Shown in pieces: positions 34,983 to 46,970 of a DNA stretch of 64,000 nt. The stretch lies in contig CM037588.1 of the NCBI GenBank assembly GCA_021018995.1, positions 150,741,725 through 150,805,724 on the forward strand. Direction: 5' to 3'. The stretch's first letter is position 1. The number at the start of each line of letters is the position of its first letter. Source of the DNA: Chloranthus sessilifolius. Taxonomy: Eukaryota > Streptophyta > Magnoliopsida > Chloranthales > Chloranthaceae. The notes under the pieces were generated by a model. That model worked only from the letters and a program-made list of their open reading frames with translations. It ran no database searches and was not told the origin of the DNA. Both the position numbers and the translations under genes were made by a program.

Positions 34983-34987
34983 AAAGT

Positions 34988-37581
34988 ACACGTGGTCCAA
35001 TGGTCAAGAGGGGAAAAGGTTGGTTAAAGAAAGGCTTGATAGGGCATTTGCATTGGGACTGTGGGTGAATCTTTACCCTTTCTACAAAATACAACATTTG
35101 AGTACTAGTTCCTCCGATCATAATACTGTTATTATCTATTCGAAGAAGACCCCAATCCCCGTCATTAGAGGTGTTCGTCCTTTCCGCTTTGAGGCAATGT
35201 GGGCTCGCAAAAAACAATGTGAAGAAATAATTGCCTAAAGTTGGGAGTTGATTGAAGATACAATCCTATGGCAAACTTGATTCATAAGGTTGATCGCACG
35301 ACTAAAAGTTTGGCTGCTTGGAATACAAATGTGTTCGGCAATGTTCAACACTAGATCAAGGAAAAAACAATAGAGTTGGGCTACATTCAAGGCAGAAATG
35401 AGAATACTATGACAGAGGAAAGAAAGCTCAAGTCAGAACTCAATGAATTACTGACCAAAGATGAACTAATGTGGAAGCAAAGATCAAAGGAGCTATGGTT
35501 AAAAGAAGGTGATAGGAATACAAGATTTTTTCATGCAAGGGCGTCCCAAAGACAAAAACATAACACCATTGAGGGGCTCTACGATACACGAGGGATTTGA
35601 CAAGACTCGGGTGGTGCGATAACTAATGTTTGCACTCCTTATTATGAAGAGCTATTTTCCTTGTCAAACCTAAGGAACATTAAGGAGGCGTTGGACGGTA
35701 TAGAAGCAAAGGTGTCAAGTGAACAAAATCGGATCCTGACAAAAGATTTTACAGCAAAGGAAGTTGAACATGCGCTCTTTCAAATGCACCCACTGAAGGC
35801 ACCCGAACCGGATGGCATCCCTGCCCTTTTCTATCAAAAATTTTGGGCATATTACTAGTAGTTCTATAATTTCCTTTGCTCTTGCTTACCTGAATGGAAA
35901 TACACCCTTAGATAACAACAATGAAACACACATTGTCCTTATCCCCAAAGTGAAAAACCCAAAAAAGATGGCAAATTTTAGACCTATAAGAAAAACAACT
36001 GCAAACCGCCTAAAGCCTATCGTTCCTTATGTCATCTCGGCATCACAAAGCACATTCGTTTATGGAAGACTCATCACAGATAATGTGCTTACGGCCTTTG
36101 AGATATCTCACTATCTAAAATCTAAAAGAACAGGCAAAGAGGAGACTTGTGCTCTAAAATTAGATATGAGTAAGGCCTATGATCGTGTGGAGTGGAAATT
36201 CCTTGAAAAAGCCCTTATGAAACTTGGATTTCATCATCGGATGACAAAATTGATCATGGCATGCATTACATCGGTATCATACTCCTTCAAAATCAATGGC
36301 AATATCGTTGGAAATGTGAAACCCACCTGTGACATTAGACAAGGAGGCCCACTTTCTCCTTACCTTTTTATTTTATGTGCCGAAATTCTCTCATCGCTTC
36401 TTACTAAGGCAAACATTGCAGGACTAACATCTGGTGTGACAATTTGTAGGGGAGCCTCAAAAATTTCTCACCTATTTTTTACAGATGATAGTGTGTTATA
36501 TTCCAAAGCTAAGGTGGATGAAATTACAGTTACTCTTCATATCTTAAAGCTATACGAGGCGGTTTCTAGTCAAAAAATCAAATTTGATAAATCAGCGATT
36601 ACCTTCAGCCGGAACATTGGCACTGAACGGAAGAAAGAAATCATAGAGTTGCTACAAGTTCGCGAGGTCTATAACCATTAACGGTATCTCGGCTTACCAT
36701 GTGTGATTGGAAGATCAAAATGGGGAATCTTTGAATGGATTAAAGATCGGATACGAAGAAGGATCCATGGGTGGAAGGAAAAACTCCTCTCAAAGACCGG
36801 AAAAGAAACCCTCATCAAAGCAGTTGCACAATCAATCCCCACATATGCTATGTCATGCTTCAAGCTTCCTAAATCCTTCCTCTCGAAAATCTCGTCGGTC
36901 ATTTCAAGATTTTGGTGGGGAAATAACAATAAATCTGATAGGGGTATCCATTGGTTGGCATGGGACAAGTCATGTAGGTCAAAAAATATTTGGGGACTCG
37001 GTTTCTGTCACCTTGAATCCTTTAATTTATCCATACTCTCAAAACAATGTTGGCGACTTATATCCAACCAAAATTCCTTGATCTTTAAAGTCATGAAAGC
37101 AAAGTACTTTCCAACCTTTGATTTCCTCTTGGCCTCTCTTGGATCCAATCTCTCTTTTACATGGAAAAGCCTCTTATCCACCCGAGAATCCTTTCAAAAA
37201 GGTCTCTTATGGAGAGTTGGAGATGAGACAAATATTAATGTGTGGAAGGACCGTTTGATACCTCGTCCGTCAACCTTTAAGATTATCACTCTTAACCCAA
37301 ATGGGGATATTCAAATGGTTGCCCAACTTATTAATCACCTTGAAAGAACTTGGAATATGGAAATCCTAAAGAATAATTTCATGACTGAAGATGTTGAAGC
37401 CATCTCCGTTATTCCCCTCACACCGGTGGCTACACAAGACCGTCTAGTATGGGCGCATAACGCAAAAGGAAGATTCACGGTTCGGAGTGCTTACCACGCC
37501 GTGATTCATGAAGTTCAAACGCATTTAGCTAATGGTGACTCTAGCACTAACTGTGATAATGGTGTGTTGAAAGAGATCTAG
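34988..37581 (+). pseudogene. LINE-A ORF2 endonuclease end and reverse transcriptase
   Basis: The end of the endonuclease is followed by a linker and RT. The linker includes ELWLKEGDRNTRFFHARASQ near 35490-35550. RT blocks are HPLKAPEPDGIPALFYQKFW, VYGRLITDNVLTAFEISHYL, ALKLDMSKAYDRVEWKFLEK, IRQGGPLSPYLFILCAEILS and the catalytic box HLFFTDDSVLY (F-T-D-D in place of the usual F-A-D-D). After the RT come the RYLGLPCVIGRSKWGIFEWI block and the thumb-like region. Stops near 35230, 35598, 35857, 36679 and 37579, and a small loss after MANFRPI, show it is dead. The long frames 35812-36681 and 36703-37581 show that decay is moderate. Confidence 0.9.
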
Positions 37582-37589
37582 CAAAGCCC

Positions 37590-38474
37590 TATGCCAAACA
37601 AAATAAAAAATTTTGCTTGGCGAGTTATGAAGAATATCCTTCTGGTTAAAACGAAACTCTGCTCAAATATCAATCTCAATGCGTGGGCTGTGAAATTTGT
37701 GGGGCTGATGTCGAAGACTTGACACATGCATTGAATGATTGTGAGTGGGCTATTCGGGTGTGGTTTGCTAGCCCTTTAGGTGGGAGAACACACTGTGCAC
37801 AAGGCCGTAGCTTCCAAGATTGGGTCGAGAACTTCATTAATTTTCAGGGGGGAGACTTGACCAATCTTTTCTTTACCATAGCCTGGGCAATTTGGAACCA
37901 CCATAACAAAAATACTCTTGGGAACAAAATTGGGGATCCAATTGCCATAGCCTCCTTCGCCGAAGACTATCTTCATCAATTTGTGGAAGCCAACAACTGC
38001 ATCGATCAGAGCTTAATTATGACGCATCAAACTCGGGCCATCAAATGGCAACCACCAGTTGAGGGAATCTATAAACTCAACGTTGATGGTGCATGACACA
38101 AGCACACCAAGAAAGCGGGTTTGGGAGCCATCATCAGAGACCACTTGGGCAATCCAATGGCGGCCATGACAAAATGTGTTGAAAATGTGATTAGTGTGGA
38201 GCATGGGGAATTTTTGGCGGCCTACGAAGGCGTTAAGTGGGCAAAGGAAAATAGGTTTAGAAGAATAATCTTGGAAGGGGATGCGAGTTTTGTCATATCT
38301 GATATCATGGACTAGACTGATAATGATTATTTGCTTGGCGACTTTGTAAAACTCATTCAAATGGAATTGCAAAATTTCCATTCTTTCTCATGCAACCATG
38401 TAAAAAGAAATGCAATCAAAGCGGCTGATGGTCTAGCAAAAATGGGTCTCACTCTCATTGATATGTTGTCATAG
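37590..38474 (+). pseudogene. LINE-A ORF2 zinc-finger and RNase H tail
   Basis: A zf-RVT-type region (NKIKNFAWRVMKN, then CEICGADVEDLTHALNDCEW near 37685-37745) precedes a plant-type RNase H. RNase H starts near 38060 with YKLNVDGA (first catalytic Asp), then GAIIRDHLGNPMAAM, EHGEFLAAYEGVKWA (Glu), LEGDASFVISDI (Asp), and ends with HVKRNAIKAADGLAKMG. All four acidic positions remain visible. One stop after VDGA and another near 38313 interrupt it. RNase H at the ORF2 C-terminus is known from a subset of plant L1 elements. Confidence 0.85.
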
Positions 38475-38917
38475 ATAGAGAAAGTTCCTCTTCAAATTGT
38501 ACCTATTATCATTATTAATTTGGCTTAATGAAATTAAGCTCTTCTTATCCAGAAAAACATAGAAATAGCATGTTAGGCTCCATTATTAGGTTAAAAGAGA
38601 TTTTAAAAAAATAAAAGGAATAAAAGAGTGATTGGTAATATTTGAAGCCTTAGCTACCATAATCGGCTAGGTGACGTGATTTGATGATATGGTTCAAGCC
38701 CTAAACAAACCCAAGTCATCTCATCAATTTCAAGTTAAAAATAGATGACTCAAAACACCATTATCAGTCTATAAATTATTTTGTAAAGGGCTGCTATTCA
38801 CACACCATTTTTTCTTGACAACTTATTATAATCAGGCACCAAATTTTACTACTCTCATATCAATTAATAAAAATAATATTGATAGTAAATTTTGCTAATG
38901 AAGACCCATTAAATTTT

Positions 38918-39230
38918 AGGATAATGGCTCCAGACCAGCATTTAAACACTAAAATGATGTTTAAATAATATTATACCATTAAAATTAAATTTTTTTATCT
39001 CACACCATTGAAGTGTGATTTATTATCATGCCATGTGGCTCTCATTTATGATGAATCTAAATTGTCCAAGTGGCAATCTATCTTTGGAACATGTCCCAAC
39101 ACAAAGAAACATCCCTATAAGTGAATGTCGACCATTCGATTACTGAACTTTAGTATCAGCCATTAAAATTAAAAATAATTCTTGATATTATAGTCTATAG
39201 ATTAGATGGTTTAAATCTCCCTAAAACGTC
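38918..39230 (+). mobile_element. MITE remnant, sister of 53534-53969
   Basis: GGATAATGGCTCCAGACCAGC and the following ~300 bp align with the reverse complement of 53534-53969. Shared stretches are GAAGTGTGATTTAT, GCCATGTGGC and GGAACATGTCCCAAC. The right end is not clear; homology fades after about 39230. It lies about 0.8 kb upstream of the MORF start codon. Confidence 0.7.
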
Positions 39231-39991
39231 ATTTTTGGGCTTATTGCACTTTAATTTATAGTATATCGATTTGACAGCACGGATCACCCACATCTTAAAC
39301 CATTGATAGTGTAAGATCATTTAAGAGTCGAGTCCTTTTAAATTAGCTTTTGTGTAGGCACAAAGGTTCCCTAATTTTATGCTTTTTTTTTGTTAAGTAT
39401 AAATATTTTTATATGCACACTAACTTTTGATATCCTCAGAGTACCTCTATTCGCTCCCGTCTGTTTACTTAAAGCGCCCTATTAATGAAGTCCGACTGTG
39501 TGGTGGGCGCTAGCATGCACTTTAATTAATTGAGCACTTGCAATGAATAGGGAAGCATGAACAGAGATACCCTATCCTCATACTACTATGTTTTAATTTA
39601 GAAAGCCACTGCTTGCACACGAGAAATTATTCCTTGCACACATTTTAAAATAATGACTTGAGATTTTGGAGAAATGTATTTTGGGAAAACAACTTCTAAG
39701 TCGTATCATATGAAAGTCATGATCTAAAGATCTTAGTTGCGAAAGATTGATATCATCTAATGCAGTCATAGTCTATTATCTGATTCAATAGTTGAAAATA
39801 TTAAATTACAAAAAAATCTTTAGATCATAGCCTTTAAATCAGATGGGTTAGAGTTAGATCGATTGTATGGGTTAGATAGATAGATAGATTGTATTTTCAC
39901 AGTAACAAAGGTTTCCAAAATCTCGAGTCTTCTTCCATTGAAACTGTATGGGGAAGCAAAAAGTGGTGTGCGCGTAGCATCCCTAGTTTTG
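39231..39991. other. MORF upstream region
   Basis: AT-rich and without recognised genes. It includes a tandem GATA stretch (about 39874-39892) and probably the promoter of the MORF gene. Confidence 0.45.
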
Positions 39992-40000
39992 TATATATAA
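39992..40000 (+). promoter_or_regulatory. Likely TATA box of the MORF gene
   Basis: TATATATAA lies 54 bp before the ATG. Transcription would start about 25-30 bp downstream, in the CT-rich leader (TCTGCTCTCTTCTCC) that resembles a plant 5' leader. It is the only strong TATA close to the start. Confidence 0.55.
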
Positions 40001-40053
40001 CCATCCATCCAAACCTTATCCCTCCGACTCTGCTCTCTTCTCCACTATCGCAA

Positions 40054-40655
40054 ATGGCGACTGTCACCACCTCTCTTCTCCCTAAAACCCTAATCTCCGC
40101 CCCCTCTCTTCCCAATCCCGCAAACCCTAAATTTTCAACTCCGATCTCATTTCCCAAATCTTGTCTCTCTCTCTCCACTCCCGTCCGATTCAACCTCCCA
40201 TCGTCTCTCTCCTCTCGCGGTTTTCGATCTTCTATTCGGGCCGCGGTCGACTCAGATTATTCTTCGAAGAGGAGCAGCAGCAACGAGCCCAGGGAGACGA
40301 TACTGCTCCCAGGGTGCGACTACAACCACTGGCTCATCGTAATGGAGTTCCCCAAAGACCCTGCTCCAACCAGAGAGCAAATGATCGATACCTACCTCAA
40401 CACTTTGGCTACTGTATTGGGCAGGTATACTTGCTATTTCTGTTTTTGTTGTTAGTCTAGGGTTTCTGCTCTTATGTTGTTTTTGAGGATTAACGAAGCA
40501 GCTTTTTTGGCCATTGAGCCCTGTCAAACTCTTTGTGTGGCACGGATCCCTGAGTAGTGTAACGGTCTGCTATTGATGGGTCATCGGACTTGGTGGCTGA
40601 ACGGCAGTTTATAGCCTTATTAAACTTGACTTTGATGGAGGTGTTAGGGTTAGCG

Positions 40656-40706
<51 letters not shown>

Positions 40707-43700
40707 TAAAACACCATTACAACTCTCACACCCATTATTACATGACACATCATATCATGGTTGTCAAGGCCACGCCATAGTCTCGCCATGACGAATGACG
40801 ATGAGAAACACCATATATAATCAAATAGTGATGATGGCTAAATAGCGATGCCATAGTGTTGCCATGGCAGAATAATATTATGGTGTCGCTATGCATGCTA
40901 TTTAATTTTTTGAATAATAACATATAATACTTATCATTTATGACATTTTTATATTATATAAGTTACAAAAGTTAACTTACAAGTTACAACACCCCAACTT
41001 ATAAGTTTCAAAATCCTCGACTGACTCTCTCTCTCTCTCTCGTCACAGTAGCTACCAACACCAGAGTTGACGAAATCTCAGCGTCGGTGACACTATTGTA
41101 TTTGTATTTAATATTTAATATTTCTTAGTATTTTATATTTGTTGATATTTCATATTTATTTATTTATACATATCATGTTGCAAATTTGTTGATTTTTCAT
41201 ATTTGATTGCATTTATTGATATTTGTTTATTCCTAGAACATGAAATCCTCAATATTAAAATAAAAGTATGATGCTTTAATAGTTGAATTTTATTCTTCCT
41301 ATATTTTTTTCTTATATAAAAAATATAAAAAACAATACTACTAATTAATAGACAAAGTAAAATTTAAAAAAATTACAATAATAAATAGTCTCGTCATGAC
41401 TTCGCTATGGCCACGCCATGACGTAGCGAGCCTCTTCGCCATGACCTCACAGCACCGCCTTAACTACCTTGCATCATATATAATGTACATACACTCCAAT
41501 ACTCCTCGCGTTGGTGCATAGATATTTATCATGCTCAGCTTGACAATAATACCCTGAATATGTGAAGGACCAAGCACTTTGATGAAGACATCGTCAAGTT
41601 GTTGAGAAGAAGAAACCTTGAGAGTTTCTATGCGGCCATCCTGAATCTTCTCGGGAATAAAGTGAATGTCTATATCAATATGCTTAGTTCTCTCACGGAG
41701 AGCTGAACCAATAGTAATATCAATAGCAACTTGGTTGCCACAATGTAGAGGCATAAAGAGTGATAGTGGAAAATCAAGCTCAGTAAGAAGAGAACGTAAC
41801 CAAAGAAGCTCACAAGTTTCATGTGCCATATCCTATATACTCATATTCAACACTAGACTTGGAAACATCCTACTTCCTACTTTTCCACACGACAAGGTTG
41901 TTTCCATGAAAGACAAAGTATCTTGAAGTAGAGTGACGACCAGTGGGAGCCCCTATATAATCTATATCACTATAGCAACAAAGATGGAGATGGCCAACAT
42001 CGCCATATAATAAACCTCGACCTGAGAGGCCTTAATATAGCAAATAATTGGATGAATTGCAACCATATGAGGAGCCTTAGGAGAATGCATAAATTGGGCT
42101 ACGAAAGAGACTAAAAATGCCAAATTGGATGTGTGTTGATGAGGTACATAACCCTCCCAACAACCTACTGATACTATGAGGGATCAGGAAAACGACCACC
42201 AACATCAGCATGAAGATAAAGCTTGGGATCCATAGGAGATATAGCAGGCTTGCAACTAAGCATGCTCATGTCTCTCGGTAACTCGAATGAATACTATCTT
42301 TGGGAGAGAGAAATGCTACGATCCGACCTCACAATCTCAATACAAAACTCAAGAAAAATCTAAGGTGCCCCAAATCTTTCACATCAAAGGCTTTACCCAA
42401 ACTTGCCTTCGCAAAGGCTACAAATGCAGTATCATTCCCAGTGATGATAATATTAGTAGCATAGACCAATAAAATAGTGGGAAGCCGCTCTGAACTAGTA
42501 TGAATGAAGCACGTATGATATGAGTGATACCTCACAAAGCCCATGGCTAGGACAACTGTATTGAAGCGAAGGACCCAAATCCTAGGCTTCAATCCATAGA
42601 TTGACTTGAGAAGTCGACACACTTTCCTTGAATACTCCCCATGAAGCTGAAAACTAGGTGGAGGTGTCGTGTATACATCCTCATCCAAATTCCCATGGAA
42701 AAGCATTCTTGACGTCCATTTGGTAGAGAGGCCAATGATGATGGGCCGCTAGAGAAATAGCAACATTAACAGAGGTGAGCTTTGCCTCAGGGGAAAAGAT
42801 AGCAATGTAATCCAAACCAGGAACTTGAGTAAAGCCCTTAGCAACCAAATGAGTCGTATATCGTTCAACTGTATCCTCTTCCCTATATTTGATGGCAAAG
42901 ACCCATCTGCATCCAAGAACCTGTTTATCTGGTGGAAGATCAACAAGTTCCGATGTCCTATTCATCTCAAGAACGGCAACATTTGATGAAGGATTTGTGA
43001 GAGCTTCTCCAACGGAATGTGGAATGGAGATAGAAGAAGCTCTCTCAATTGCTGCTCGATACGAATGGGATAAACCCTGATAGGAAACATACCGAGCAAT
43101 AGGATAAAAGGTAACACAACTCATCTTACCCTTACGATGTGGAATAGGATGAGAAAGATCATCAATAGTAGATAGAATAGTAATGCGAAAATTCAAAGAT
43201 GGAGAAGGTGCAGGTATACTTGAGGGAGTTGACTCCAAGGGAACTTTTAGCAATGATATAGGCGCAGGTGGCACAAACAGGCTCCGACGCTGATATGTGA
43301 GATGAATTGGAAAGCGACTTGTTGAAGGACTAGTCTCAGTAGGAGGAGGATGCACATGAATCAGAACTACTGTAGATGACGAAGGTGCCATAGGAGTAGA
43401 AGATTGATAATAAAAATAAGGTATATCCTCAAAGAAAGATACATCCATTATAGTAAAAAGCTTCCTATTCTTAGGGTTATGGCATCTATATCCTTCGGAT
43501 ACTCCAGAATATCCCACGAACCACGAAAACACATTTAACAACCTTGTCATCTATAACTTGTGTCTTTGGATGCGAAGACTATCAACAAAGCAAGTACATC
43601 CAAAATAACAAGGCTCGATAGAAAGTAGAGGATAGCCAAGTGTCAATATATGCATAGGAATTTGACCATTCAAAGGGGTGTGGGTCTGCAATTTATCAGA

Positions 43701-46700
43701 AAAGTCGCAGTGAGAAGTGCAGTGGACCAGTAAGATTGGGGAACTTGCATGCCACGAAGGAGTGAACGATTCACTTCCAGAAGGAGTGAATTTTAAAGGG
43801 AGTCCATCCGGTCTCGGAGCTTTCTCTTTTTAGCCCTCAAACGCTGGTTTTCTCACTTCTTTAGTGTTAGACTGTTGAAAGCAGCTTCCAAAACATTTCT
43901 CTCCTCATTAGTGATAATGTTGACTCTAACTAAACCCTTTGGAGTCAGTCTAATTCCCCGCTCCTCGGTGTACTGAATCCTAAATGATGCACAATTTCAT
44001 CTCTATCACCTCCTGGAAGTGAGCTAACAATCACTAATCTCAAGGTAGTTGATGCGGTTTCTTCTACTCTTGGCATAAGACAAAGCGTGGAAATATTTGG
44101 TATTGGGTTTCCCCTCTTTCACCCACTTGTCTCGCCCCTGTTCTCTCCAAAAAATATCCTCTTGAACATATCTTTTATGAGATTTATCTTCAGGTTTTTT
44201 CTTTCAGCGACCTCAAGCAGATTTAACGGCTGCAGCTCTTCGATTGTGTAGTAGATTTCCTCTTTGTTTGAGGGCATTCCCAAAAACCGAGACGTACCAC
44301 TCTTTTAGAATGGACTTTAGCTTATGTAATTTGCTGGTTAAATCATATTCGGTATGCCGCTTAGCTCCCACGAGTTCGAACTATCTTTTGCCAAAGTTAA
44401 AAGGACTCCTCTAGTAGCCAAAATTCTTCAAAATTGAAGGAACTTGCCCCCGAACCATCTTCAGCTGCAGTCAGCATCACAGGGCTGTTATCAGAACTAG
44501 TGCTAACCAGCCCCGTGGATTGAAGGTTGGGGGCAGTTTGTCCCATTATGGTGAGCAGATAAAATGATATATTCTGTTATGAATAGGAATGTCCTGACCA
44601 TTGACCAACTGAATTTCAGACCAGACATAGGGAGGTCCACAATTTCCATCTGCGCCATAAAGTTTGAGAACCCTCTCGTACTTGAAATGATTTTGGATCT
44701 TTCAGTCTTTTCGCTAACAAAAATAGCTTTAAAGTCCCCATGATCAACCATGACACTCCCCATCTGTATTTAGTCCTAGTCAGCTCATCCCAAAAGCCTT
44801 GTACCAGCGCTGGATCATTGGGGCCAAAAACACTTCACAAAACCCACTTCTGAGTATTGCTTGCCTGAATACATTTGATGGAAACTGATCTTGCCCCGAT
44901 CACACAATTAATTTTGGTCACGGCTCTAGTGTCATGCGAGAAGGATGCGCCTCTCACCCCAATGGCGTTAAGAGCCAGCCAATTCCACTGTGTGCCCCTA
45001 AAAAATACTGTGAGCTTTGCAGAGATCCCACTTGAACCCAAGAAGAGAACTCATTATCTCCACAAAATAAACTAGAAAAAAATCCTGTTTACAGCTATCT
45101 TTATTTAAGTATCACAATAAACAACAAATAAAGATTCCTAACTGTAGTTAAATTGCTTAATAAATATTAATAGCTAAACTGATGAAATAATACATGAAGA
45201 ATTTAAACTTGTTATCCTAATCAAAACTGCATCGCCAGAGAGTTGTAAGATCTCATTTGGAGGCGTTCTTGTCTTTGTTTCAGCAGCCAATCGCAGTCCT
45301 CTCCATCCCACATGAATATGGTGTAATTAAATCCATTCTCTGATATATTACTGTCCTAATTATGGTAGGAGCCTAAGGCTTAAAACAGAAAGTAGAAATT
45401 AATTTAAAGTATGTCTGAAAACCTGAAACCTTACCCCTCTTATGTCATGTGATTCTTAAGTTATCACCTGATACTTAAGTGGTACTCTCTTGTCACATGA
45501 TGACTTAAAGTATTGCATGATATTATATATCTACTGGGCCTTTATTGCTGGCCCTGTTGGGCCTTTATACATTCTGTTCTGGTTCTGTTTCTGTGGCCCA
45601 TTAACTGCTTTGCTGGCTGGCTCCTCCCTTCTTCTTAGGTCACTTCTGTAGCATGTATATTATGCTTATGTGTGCCAATTTTCCAGCAACCCTATAGCTT
45701 TTGTTAATGATTTGACATGAGTTGCTACTCCTCCTTTTGTATATGGAACATGGCTCTTTAGCAGTCTCAGCAGTACCTCTTTTTTGCTTTATTTCAGGGC
45801 TTGATATGTCGCCATTTAAGACTGCTATGCAGCCCAAATAATGTTTTTACACCAGTAACCAACCTTCCTTCTGTCACTTTTCTCCTCACGTCTATTCTTC
45901 TTCTTCAACTTCCAATTCGCATCGCAATCAATGTTTTATATGGAGAAGATGGCTGTGGGATTGTTGAGTACAAATGGATTGAAATCTTAGAGAATAAGGA
46001 GATGTATCATTCAATACATCTTGGTATTGGAGCCTGACCATGCTAACTGAGATGCTATGTATCAGATGATACAACCTAATATAGATTTTTTAACAGGTGT
46101 ATTGGCATATTGCCCATTCTAGTTTGTGTCTGACATACTGATGCATATTGTCAATTGCGGGCTCTGATACTGCGATTTTAAACCTTGTTCCATAGTTGTT
46201 GCAGTGGCAATAAAGTTTATTTTGGTTTTCTGTAGAAAATCGAGTGCATTTTACCATTTTGTTCGATTTTATGCTTTTGTTCTTCCTCTCTCTTAGACAT
46301 TCCTTATTGCAGCATGGAAGAAGCCAAGAAGAACATGTATGCTTTTAGCACTACCACTTACACTGGCTTTCAGTGCACTGTATCTGAAGAAACATCAGAA
46401 AAATTCAAGGGTAAGTGAAAATCCATGTAGTTATTCAATTGAATCAAATATCATGCAAGGGGTTTACTTGGATTTCATTGGGTAGCAAGAATCAACTTAT
46501 TTCGGTTCTTTATGTAGGACTACCTGGAGTTCTTTGGGTATTGCCAGATTCATACATTGACGTCAAAAATAAGGATTATGGAGGTTGTTTTTTATTTTTA
46601 TTTTTATTCTTATTTTTTTAAAGAGGAATTAGTTCATGTTTCTTCATTTAAATGCAACCATGTTCTTTATTGCCTTCGATTTATTTTCCGTATTTCAGGG

Positions 46701-46862
46701 GATAAATATATAAATGGGGAGATAATTCCCTGTAAATACCCAACTTATCAACCAAAGCAACGCAGTGGTTCAAAGTACGAGAGCCGAAGATATGAAAGGC
46801 GGAGGGATGCCCCTCCTCCGGAACGCAGAAAACCCAGACAAGATGCGCCTCAGTCGAACTAG
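40054..46862 (+). CDS. MORF2/MORF9-like: Plastid multiple organellar RNA editing factor, MORF2/MORF9 type (DAG-like), four exons
   Basis: Exons: 40054-40424, 46313-46410, 46518-46583, 46699-46862. All introns are GT..AG and all phases join, giving 232 residues. MORF/RIP proteins bind PPR editing factors and each other and are needed for C-to-U editing of organelle transcripts. Residues 1-64 are Ser/Pro-rich with few acidic residues, a typical chloroplast transit peptide. The conserved MORF box starts at [20 protein letters not shown] (81-100), continues [36 protein letters not shown] and [20 protein letters not shown], and ends at [21 protein letters not shown] basic, Pro-rich tail follows. 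No disabling change is seen. Intron 1 is 5888 bp because transposons landed in it; introns 2 and 3 are 107 and 115 bp. Family certain; MORF2 versus MORF9 is not settled by eye. Confidence 0.93.
40642..41502 (-). repeat. 3' LTR of the intronic copia remnant, split by a MITE
   Basis: TGTTAGGGTTAGC at the left (reading CTAACA as the LTR end on the minus strand) and CACTCCAATA at the right bound a short LTR. Without the nested MITE and its duplicated site it is about 137 bp. It includes a GA microsatellite (40659-40703). A polypurine-like GAGGAGTA lies next to it on the element side. The boundaries are inferred, because the partner LTR is not present. Confidence 0.5.
40756..41471. mobile_element. 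hAT-type MITE nested in the copia LTR (MORF intron 1)
   Basis: The 716-bp element has ends CATGGTTGTCAAGGC and, read inward from the right, CAAGGTAGTTAAGGC. It is flanked by a perfect 8-bp duplication CATCATAT (40748-40755 and 41472-41479). Subterminal regions repeat CGCCATGAC / GTCATGGCG motifs. The interior is AT-rich and non-coding. Confidence 0.88.
41500..43770 (-). pseudogene. Ty1/copia pol remnant in MORF intron 1
   Basis: Minus-strand copia fossil, 5'-truncated. A late-integrase and linker region ([20 protein letters not shown] near 43500) is followed by a Pro/Ser-rich stretch. The RT starts with [20 protein letters not shown] and [20 protein letters not shown] near 42800-42950. RT continues to about 42330, with an RNase H end ([15 protein letters not shown] near 41790). 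Only one LTR is present. The C-terminal style suggests an Ale/Ivana-like lineage, uncertain. Broken in many places and old. Confidence 0.82.
43775..45065 (-). mobile_element. LINE-C: antisense L1-type fragment in MORF intron 1
   Basis: Read on the minus strand, endonuclease pieces come first: [16 protein letters not shown] near 44985, and [20 protein letters not shown] near 44640. A linker follows ([20 protein letters not shown] near 44150-44090). It then breaks off against the copia remnant before the RT core. Multiple stops and frameshifts. It is a different copy from LINE-A and LINE-B. Confidence 0.78.
45066..46312. other. Last part of MORF intron 1, no recognised element
   Basis: AT-rich intron sequence ending in a pyrimidine-rich tract and TTATTGCAG. 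Short open frames here have no support. Confidence 0.6.
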
Positions 46863-46878
46863 CCGTCTGGATGAGTAG

Positions 46879-46970
46879 GTAAATGAAGCTAGCTCTTCCA
46901 TTATGATTATTATATGCTTTCATTCAAAAAATGAGATGTTAATTGTGTTTTTCCTATGTTACTTTTGCAG
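46879..46970 (+). other. Probable 3' UTR intron of the MORF gene
   Basis: GTAAATGAAG at the left and TTACTTTTGCAG at the right give a 92-bp GT..AG intron. It lies 17 bp after the stop codon, is T-rich before the acceptor, and matches the size of introns 2 and 3. Confidence 0.5.

Larger units (their letters stand above)
34988..38562 (+). mobile_element. LINE-A, 3' part
   Basis: This continues the LINE interrupted at 22108. The first residues, TWSNGQEGKRLVKERLDRAF, complete the endonuclease. RT, a zf-RVT-like region, RNase H and a short 3' untranslated region follow. The last bases (CCAGAAAAACATAGAAATAG, near 38550-38570) look like a worn A-rich tail. Confidence 0.9.
40425..46312 (+). other. 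Intron 1 of the MORF gene
   Basis: It begins GTATAC and ends TTATTGCAG. It holds a copia remnant (about 40642-43770), a MITE nested in that remnant's LTR (40756-41471) and an antisense LINE fragment (about 43775-45065). The last ~1.2 kb shows no recognised element. Without these insertions the intron would be about 1.5 kb or less. Confidence 0.88.

Noticed and set aside
40659-40703. GA microsatellite as a functional element of MORF intron 1
   Set aside because: It lies within the copia LTR remnant and is an ordinary simple repeat.
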